Assembly (NCBI GenBank): GCA_037576195.1
Contig: CM075103.1
Coordinates: 7,068,001 to 7,132,000, forward strand
DNA from: Phytoseiulus persimilis
Taxonomy: Eukaryota; Arthropoda; Arachnida; Mesostigmata; Phytoseiidae
Direction: 5' to 3'
Length of the DNA stretch: 64,000 bases
Position 1 is the first letter of the stretch, and every line of letters begins with the position of its first letter. A program made the translations under genes and the position numbers. The notes beneath the pieces are model-generated. The model was not told the origin of the DNA. It worked only from the letters and a program-made list of their open reading frames with translations, and ran no database searches. Shown one piece after another: positions 57,626 through 64,000 of the stretch.

Positions 57626-58309
57626 TTAGGATGATTCAGCACCTGTGCCTTGCTCCATTTCGAAGCCTCGTTTCTTCTGAGCTTGCTGCTGGAGATCTAG
57701 AGCTCTAGCCTTGAATTCTGTTGACTTCTCCAAATCTTTATCGGCTCCCAGACCGTTTTTATACATAAAGGAAACGTTCGCACAAGACCGCATGTGACCT
57801 AACTCGCACGCACGAATTCCGTACTCGAGAGATTTCTGCAGGTCTTTGGCGATTCCGTCACCCTGGTAGAGAGTTGAGGAAGCGTTCGCACACCCGTCTT
57901 CGGCGTTTAAATCACAAGCTCGTATGAAATATTCGGTGGCTGCGGCTCCGTTTCTGAGGGGACCTTTCATATTATACTGTAAGCCCGCAGCGAGACATCC
58001 TTCTTTCCAGCCAAGATCACAAGCCTTTTTCTGGTATCCCAACGCTTTCTCGAGATCGCGTTCCACACCTCTTCCTCTGAACAAGTCACCTCCATACTTG
58101 AAACAGGCTCTCGCAGAGTCGTGCTCGTCGCAACCTTTTCTGAAAGCCGCCGAAGCTTTTGGATAATTTCTTCTCACAGTTTGCATGAATTCTCCTAGTA
58201 AACAGCAGCCTGTTCCACTATTCTCTTTGTAACAGCTGAACGTATATTCGATTTCGAGGTTCTCCAGGAACTGCCGAACTTCTTCCTCATTTCTCATGTT
58301 GAATCCCAT
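57626..58309 (-). CDS. COA7: COA7, Sel1-repeat cytochrome c oxidase assembly factor
   Basis: 227 codons in one exon (human COA7 has 231). The start MGFNMRNEEEVRQFLENLEI matches the family. Cys-rich Sel1-like repeats follow: ACFKYGGDLFRGRGVERDLE, ALGYQKKACDLGWKEGCLAA, EYFIRACDLNAEDGCANASS, SLEYGIRACELGHMRSCANV. The paired cysteines per repeat are kept, as expected of a disulfide-bonded protein of the mitochondrial intermembrane space. COA7 supports complex IV assembly. ATG 58309 is in a strong context (TCACCATGG); upstream in-frame codons lack ATG, and a possible acceptor (CCATCCAG) lies 10 bp before it. If the ABCA gene continues past 64 kb, COA7 is nested antisense in its intron. Confidence 0.94.
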   Translation of the reverse strand: MGFNMRNEEEVRQFLENLEIEYTFSCYKENSGTGCCLLGEFMQTVRRNYPKASAAFRKGCDEHDSARACFKYGGDLFRGRGVERDLEKALGYQKKACDLGWKEGCLAAGLQYNMKGPLRNGAAATEYFIRACDLNAEDGCANASSTLYQGDGIAKDLQKSLEYGIRACELGHMRSCANVSFMYKNGLGADKDLEKSTEFKARALDLQQQAQKKRGFEMEQGTGAESS

Positions 58310-58930
58310 GGTGACTGCCTGGATGGTATAATGTTTTCGAGAGTTCAATACTACGCAGCACTCGATTCAACGAGATACTCCCGAATATTCTCAAGGCACA
58401 GAACTCTGTTCTCAGGACATCGCGAAGGCACTGCACACTTGCACTGACCGGCCTATATTATGTAAACAAATTTTTACCGTCCACCTAAGCAGCGGACAAC
58501 AGCTTGGATACGGAAGCTGAGCGCTCCCAAAGAATTTTATTCGCGGAGTCTGGAAGCGGCAGACCCCTGTGGTGAATTTCCTGAACTTTCGTGAGGTTCC
58601 AGCGACGAAAGCGAAGGGATATAGTGAAGTTTCGAACGGCGGCAGCATCTCACCCCAGACACGCTCAATGCAGTGATCGTGTCTAAGGAGAGCGGTTCTC
58701 CGGTCCGGAACCGAAAATGTAAGATTGAGGGGACTCTGTGAGTTTATTCCGACCCTCGCGATGATGTTCAACTTATACATGACCAGCTCCTCTATGGAGC
58801 GCTGACAAACCGGACGCGCGCAGCAGGACAAGCTCTGAAACAGCGAGAACTTGAGCAGAATCAAGACCCACAAAGAAGCCAGCGAGCGCGGTCTGAGAGC
58901 TCCTAGACTCGAGACGCCGTGGAAGAAATC
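58310..58930. promoter_or_regulatory. Region between COA7 and U1 starts
   Basis: 621 bases holding the COA7 promoter (-) and the U1 snRNA promoter (+). A proximal sequence element should lie about 55-65 bp before 58931, but I cannot define it without related U genes for comparison. Confidence 0.4.
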
Positions 58931-59093
58931 ATACTTACCTGGTGCCGGGACCTCCATGATCATCAAGGTGGAGACCCCAGGAGGAGGCCTTGCCATTGCA
59001 CTTCGGCGGGGTTGAGACCTGCCACTCTCCCAAACTGGGAAAGATGGGGCATGTAATTTTTGGTAGTGGGGGGTCTGCGTTCGCGCAACCCCC
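58931..59093 (+). ncRNA. U1: U1 spliceosomal snRNA
   Basis: About 163 nt, the usual length. It begins ATACTTACCTGG, which pairs with 5' splice sites. Stem-loop 1 has CCATGATCATCAAGGTGG (U1-70K loop) and stem-loop 2 has CCATTGCACTTCGG (U1A-binding type). Stem-loop 3 and the Sm site AATTTTTGG (about 59055-59063) follow, then the last stem-loop GGGGTCTGCGTTCGCGCAAC. All parts are in order with conserved loops, so it is probably a functional gene. The long open frame on the opposite strand is a shadow. Loop differences from the vertebrate sequence (GATCATCAAG for GATCACGAAG) keep the stems. Confidence 0.96.
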
Positions 59094-61189
59094 TCTCATT
59101 TAATGTCTAAAAATATGGTGACGTTGTTGGGAATACCATGTGTTCCACTACTCGTCGTGGGGCGTCAATGCGCAGCAATAAATTCGCCGCCTTTGCTTAG
59201 GGACCGAAAATCTCGGCGAGAGTTGCGAGAAGAAGACCTGAGTTGAACATAAATTTAATATGGATTCATTCGGGCAGTTGATGGTAAATCCTCAAATGCA
59301 CGATCCAAGACTCAGCTGCAATTCCTAATCGATCTCTTTAGGATCGGAGTTTGGAATCGATTTCAGCGCTTCGGCGTTTCCACTCAGAGAACCCCTCGTG
59401 AACTTTACTAGGCTTTCCTCGTCATCCATCCGAATTCTAGCTAAGGGTAGAGCATGGATCAACCGAATCGATCTTATTCAGCACTGGTCAAAGGCTCAGC
59501 CCAACTGATTGACCAGCAACAGCGCCTAACCTGGTCGCCGACTAAAACTCCCTTGCCCTCACAAGCCCTCCCCACGGCGGACCTAGACTGTATGAGCTGT
59601 AATAGCTGCCGCCACAGCCGTTCGAAGGGTCGCTTGCCCTGTTCGCAGTGGCGAGTTACCATGAGCTGAGCCGACAGATGAGAGTGATACAAATAGATGT
59701 TCAAGTAACCAATCGTCGTGACGGATAATTCGTACCCGCTTGTGAGCGTTCGAGGAATCTCTCGTGGAAGAAAGTCCGGTGAGTGCCGCATCAACTTGTT
59801 ATCCCGAAATCATGTGATTGTTCCGCAAACCACGTCAGAAATCGTCGGTTCAGTGTTGCGTCGAGCATATGATATCGGAACGCGCCAAATACATTCATCG
59901 CCAGCGACGATCAGAGATTGTTTCTGTGTCTCTTGAAATTCACAGAATTTTCGCGGCGCACCAAGAACTTCTAATCACGCGGCTCAATTCGAGGAAATGC
60001 ATAGTTCAGGAAAATTTTACTGCAAAGCGAGACTCATGAGCGAGAGCATTTCTTTCCGAGTGAACAGTGATGAGTAAACATGGAGAGAGCGCCTATTCCG
60101 GGACACGGCATCCAGTCGAAAGCACACAAATGAAAGTTAGAAGCGCATGCCAGAAATTTTGTTGTTGTTGCCCTCTCCCACACCGTCTCTTGCAACTCTG
60201 ACGAGCGATCGAAAATACCATACAGCGTAGCTCACGGCATTTCGACACTGCTCCATATTATCAGCTCGGTCTTGAACTCAGTACATGTCGTTGCTCACGA
60301 AGAGCGCTCCACTGGAATGATCATTTCAAGAAACTCGGGTGTCTGAGGAAGCTCAAGAAGGAGTACTTCTAGATGATGCGGTGGAATAGTCACCGACGTG
60401 AAGCATCGTTGCCGCAGAGGAGCACGCCAGCTGCTGATGATTCCATATAGTGGCATCTATGTCATTTCATCGACGCAAAACTGCCACTTTACGGATTCGT
60501 CCATATGAATCGGAACAATCCAAGTATCGGCTCCTCTCGGAATCAGTCGCGATTCAGAGGACTGATTCGGCAAAGTCTCGCGTGCTTCTGATCTTCAATT
60601 CGTGTCATGGATCATCGTTGTCAACGCCGCCCTCGCTTGGCTCACCTTGAGGCGAAGGACTTGACGGGATTATGATTCCCGAATTACACGGGCTCTTGTC
60701 CGACAACTATAGGCCCCCTGTAACCGCACCCTGCGAGCTTGTAGTGCGTCTTCTGAGGATTCTCAAGTGATCACTCGAATACGATCGGAATCGCTCTCCT
60801 TGATCCTCGTCGGGTTTTACATAGCCATGAAAGTCCACGTCTCTCTGTTCCCTTCGAGGCATCCGATGAGATGACTGTAGGCGATAAGGAGAAAAGCCTA
60901 GTGGGAAATGGGAGAATAGCAACGAAATGAATCGCGATCGTGTTTCTGATTCTGGATCGCTCGCCGGTAGAGTGGCGGCCTACCACCGAGAGATTTCTGA
61001 CGTTGAACAGCATTCGTACGCCAAGAGTATCGAGAATGCCTCATGACTGTGCAGCGAAACCGAAGATTAGATTATAAGAAATGGTTCCAAAGAGGGATGG
61101 TTCTACTCTTTTCAACAGGCTATCGTCAGGATATCGTCTCGCGCCAAGGCGTTCGGATGGCCGCATACGGAGTCTTGAACTGATGCGGT
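59094..61189. other. Long unassigned stretch
   Basis: 2.1 kb without a recognised gene. Short frames only. Confidence 0.35.
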
Positions 61190-61205
61190 GTGTCTCATTT
61201 GAGCC

Positions 61206-61325
61206 TTTTTTTTTTCTCAATCATCTGGAGTTGGAGCAAATCCCTTCGGACCCCGGGGATAGAACCCATTAATCCATCGACCCGGGAGTGTGGTGTCACC
61301 ACTAAAACCTCCCTTCTCCACGCCG
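61206..61325 (-). mobile_element. Short retroposon (SINE-like) with 16-bp target duplication
   Basis: A 120-bp insert on the minus strand ending in A10 (T10 at 61206-61215 on the plus). It is bounded by perfect copies of GTGTCTCATTTGAGCC at 61190-61205 and 61326-61341. A terminal A-run next to one copy of a direct repeat is the mark of LINE-driven retroposition. The body has a B-box-like GGTTCTATCCC and GGTCGATGGATTAATGGG, so a tRNA-related SINE or the truncated 3' end of a LINE are both possible. Confidence 0.82.
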
Positions 61326-61341
61326 GTGTCTCATTTGAGCC

Positions 61342-62063
61342 CCTCTGGTCGGGAAGCTCAAGCATAGCAATCGAAGCTCTCCTCCGTTCCAAGCGTGACT
61401 TTGAAAGCATCCAAGAAGTAGAGGCTCTCGTCCTGGAAATCACTCGACAGCGCTCGGACTCAGTTCGTCTTCAACGCTTGGAAATCGGGATAAGGAAAAA
61501 TTGACGAGCTTGACAGCTTGAGATAGCGAATCTCTTTCAGTCGACCCGGATGTGCGCCGAAATACGACTGGGGAGAGGCTGTTGTTGACGTCTTCTCGGC
61601 ATCAAACCCACGGGCAACGCGCACTGAAACTTCAACAGCTCTAAAATGCGGCTGAATGAAATGGTGCGCTGCTATGCATCATGATGACATTCATTGCGGC
61701 ATGGAGACGCTGTCGGTCTGTGACAAGCTGTTGTTTATCTTAGTTTGGCCAAGTAACTCTCCGACATGAGAACAAGCAGTCAGACAGGCAAGAAACCAAG
61801 CCACCGAGCGAGCAATCAAGCAACCCGCCGTACTTCCATCAGGCTCTTGACATTAAGATCCAACAAAAACGTCCATGCTGATCACTCCGGTTGGCGAACG
61901 GTCTCGCCGACTCACTGTGAACTCCTGAAGCCAGCTTTTGCGAGGGCTCGCTTGTTGCATCCAACATGATCGACTAGCCGTCCATCAATCCGCAGGGTGG
62001 AATACTGGAGATGTCAGGTACCGATTGATAATAAATCTGAATGAATTGAAATAAATATTTGTA
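61342..62063. other. Unassigned stretch
   Basis: About 720 bases, nothing recognised. Two AATAAA hexamers occur on the plus strand at about 62029 and 62050, with no gene to assign them to. Confidence 0.35.
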
Positions 62064-62324
62064 TCAATGAAGCAACAACTCTACATAATTCCTTTGAAAG
62101 CATATCGAATTACGGCTGAGATCCATAGCTCCATCTGTGGTACACGGCGCTCGGTATCGCCTCCAACCTTGGATTGTGGTCGCTGGGCACGAATTCTTTG
62201 ATTTCATACCAATCCATGGTTGTCCCGGCCACCCGGCTACAATGATGTTGCTTTGGGATATAATTTCCTGAACCTTTCTCCTTGTTGCTGACGAGTTTTC
62301 CCATTGGCCAAAAGGACGTTTCAT
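62064..62324 (-). pseudogene. Possible TXNDC17-like fragment, frameshifted
   Basis: Read in two minus-strand frames, the segment gives KVQEIISQSNIIVAG, then DWYEIKEFVPSDHNPRLEAI and PSAVYHRWSYG, then CFQRNYVELLLH at the end. The order and spacing recall the second half of TXNDC17 (a thioredoxin-fold reductase), where a VG..W stretch is followed by the conserved PT/PS loop and a C-terminal NLVE(M/L)L helix. The catalytic WCPDC part was not found. At least two frameshifts are needed, so if the reading is right it is broken. The similarity is weak and needs a profile search. Confidence 0.25.
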
Positions 62325-64000
62325 TCTATTTCCGGGCGGTCAAGGTCCGTCTGGGGTGGGGCATCGCTATGACCGAAATCGACTTGACAACCTCACCTCG
62401 CCCAGTCTCGAAAACAGCGGTTTTCTGACAACGACGGACTATTTTGATTTGATTAAAACCAGAAGCCTCCACGTGTGTAGAGGTTCCATGTGTGTGTATG
62501 AAAGTGCGCCGGCTTCTAATGACCCGCGGAGATCTGTCGTGTTTGGGTGGCGTCCGAAGCAGGAAGCAAAATTAGGAAAATGGTCAGCCAGGGCGGAGGG
62601 CGTAGTGGCGGGCGATGGCTGTCCGTCCCGACAGCATCTTTGCGAAACTTACCGAGCATAACGAATTTTCGGTGAAGCGTGGACAGCGGTCGAAGGGATC
62701 GAGTCCGGCGTCCGAGGGGATCTGCTCATGGAACCGCCTGCGGGAATGAGTGGAAAGCTGGAACACAGGGAACAGAGTCCCGGGTTCTGTGAGGAGGGCG
62801 ATGAACCATATTTCCAAGAGCGAGGCTCCCAGTGAGATGGACCAGAGCATCCGGAAGATTCAGTATGTGCTCCTTGTTCGAGAGTAAGTTCCCTGGAAAA
62901 ACGGCGGCGGCGCTAGAATTTATTCGAGTTGCTGTCAGTGGATGGAAGCAGTACCAGCGTTATCAACAAGCGCGAAGGAAAGCCGAGCATTTCCCTAAAC
63001 AGCACAAGGATAAACACACAGGCTTGGCTGGACCACTGGCGGCACACAATGTAGAGGCTTTGCGGAGTCCCGCGCACGCTGACCCGGGAACCAGCCACCC
63101 AGGGATCGTTAGAGCAGCCAGATCTCGAGAAGGCAATAAACTCCCAGAACAGATTTGAAAGTAAACTGAGAAAGAGTAGCATTCATTAACTGGTTTCGAT
63201 CGGTTTTACTGTGAGCATCGGGTCATGTACAAGGATGGAATGTTCCTTCGAGCGAGCGATAGCGGATTCGGCGGTCTCAAGAGATTCTTACAGATTAGCG
63301 GCGTTGCAGATCGAATTCCGAGGTTCGTTCTTTGACTGGAGAGTGATTCCCACCTAGGACCCTGAGGCTAGAGACGAAGTTCTCAAACTGTACGGAGCTG
63401 TCAAAACTCCAAACGGCTCTCGGAACTCAGATCCTCGAACTGGTAACTCCAAAGATAATGTTTCCTGGCAGTTCGGGTATGAAACATTTCTTCCGCGATT
63501 CGGTATTACCAGTAGATCAATTGATCCCGAAAACCGTTTGTCCGTTGATTGATTGATGATGTTCAACGAGTTACGCCCGAGCTCAAAGGCTGTACCCGTT
63601 GAGAGTTCTTTCATGCACTGACCGCCCGGCTTCGAGCTCGAGTGTTCGACGCAACCCAGGACTAGTATCGGGTTCACCCGACCTTAGGGCTCTGTGTTTG
63701 TGAGACCCATGCGACTTTCGGTCACTTGACTGCGCTTCCCGAGCGCTGGGTGTCGCCGTGCGCGATCCGGCGGCACAACTGGCTAGAAATGCACAGTCAT
63801 CATGTCATGACAAGTGAGCCGGCACTTGACATCCTCATGCTACTATGTGAGCATTCATGGCTGCTGGAATGACACGTTACAAGTTATTAGCTTCCGGCTT
63901 GGAGAAGAATGCATTGGTTGCTGTGACAAGATTATGACGCGCTCGCGATACTCGGTGTGAAGAACGGTCACTTTGCTCTGATCGCGGCACCGATGATGCG
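62325..64000. other. Unassigned end of window
   Basis: About 1.7 kb. A minus-strand frame from ATG 62850 begins with a hydrophobic, signal-like stretch (MLWSISLGASLLEIWFIALL) and reaches a GTAAGT donor near 62660, so it could be a first exon, but nothing else supports it. The expected ABCA exons were looked for on the plus strand and not seen. Confidence 0.3.

Noticed and set aside
58412-58996. Minus-strand open frame of 194 codons
   Set aside because: It overlaps the U1 snRNA gene in antisense and has no domain; open frames opposite U1 are a known artefact.

Overview
This window is eukaryotic nuclear DNA from an animal, most likely an arthropod. My best guess is a mite, possibly a mesostigmatid, but that placement is inference. 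The support is intron-containing metazoan genes with short introns and classical splice sites, AATAAA poly(A) signals, a U1 snRNA gene, nuclear tRNA genes, animal-type transposons (hAT, Tigger, LINE) and a secreted Pro/Val/His-rich protein of cuticular type. Base composition is near 50% GC. There are no operons or ribosome-binding sites.

Layout. 1-12.4 kb is gene-dense housekeeping sequence: the 3' end of RSPRY1 (+), a possible small secreted peptide gene (+), a complete UBE3C ubiquitin ligase (-) that diverges from NUP62 (+), then TBCC and CEBPZOS (both -, about 40 bp apart) and FAM32A (+). 12.4-17.6 kb is poorer: it holds a lifeguard/TMBIM-type gene with an in-frame TGA (-) and a 0.69-kb terminal-inverted-repeat element. 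17.6-20.7 kb holds METTL2 (+), whose last intron contains two complete genes on the other strand, NAA38 and SURF1.

20.7-36.2 kb is an accessory, transposon-rich stretch. It has two hAT-type MITEs, a Tigger/pogo transposase relic, MULE-like and LINE pieces (ORF1, endonuclease, reverse transcriptase), inverted repeats, three arrays of a 45-bp repeat and one of a ~72-bp repeat. Embedded in it are two divergent copies of an intact single-exon gene of about 155 codons. Each encodes a PAM2-like motif (the PABP MLLE-binding motif) followed by a segment resembling the start of the PAIP1 MIF4G domain. This pair is the most interesting content.

36.2-47.5 kb is mostly unassigned: tRNA-Trp, a LINE 3' relic and a few unsupported open frames. 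47.6-64 kb holds the secreted VPV-repeat protein gene (-), the N-terminal half of an ABCA-type transporter (+) with tRNA-Gly in one of its introns, COA7 (-), a U1 snRNA gene (+), a small retroposon with a perfect 16-bp target duplication, and a possible broken TXNDC17-like fragment. The transmembrane and ATPase parts of the ABCA gene were not found before the window ends.

The housekeeping genes do not form one pathway. Two of them (SURF1, COA7) are assembly factors for mitochondrial cytochrome c oxidase, two concern protein ubiquitylation (RSPRY1, UBE3C), and FAM32A and the U1 gene concern splicing. Gene names rest on remembered family sequences and intron-spanning matches; no database search was possible.
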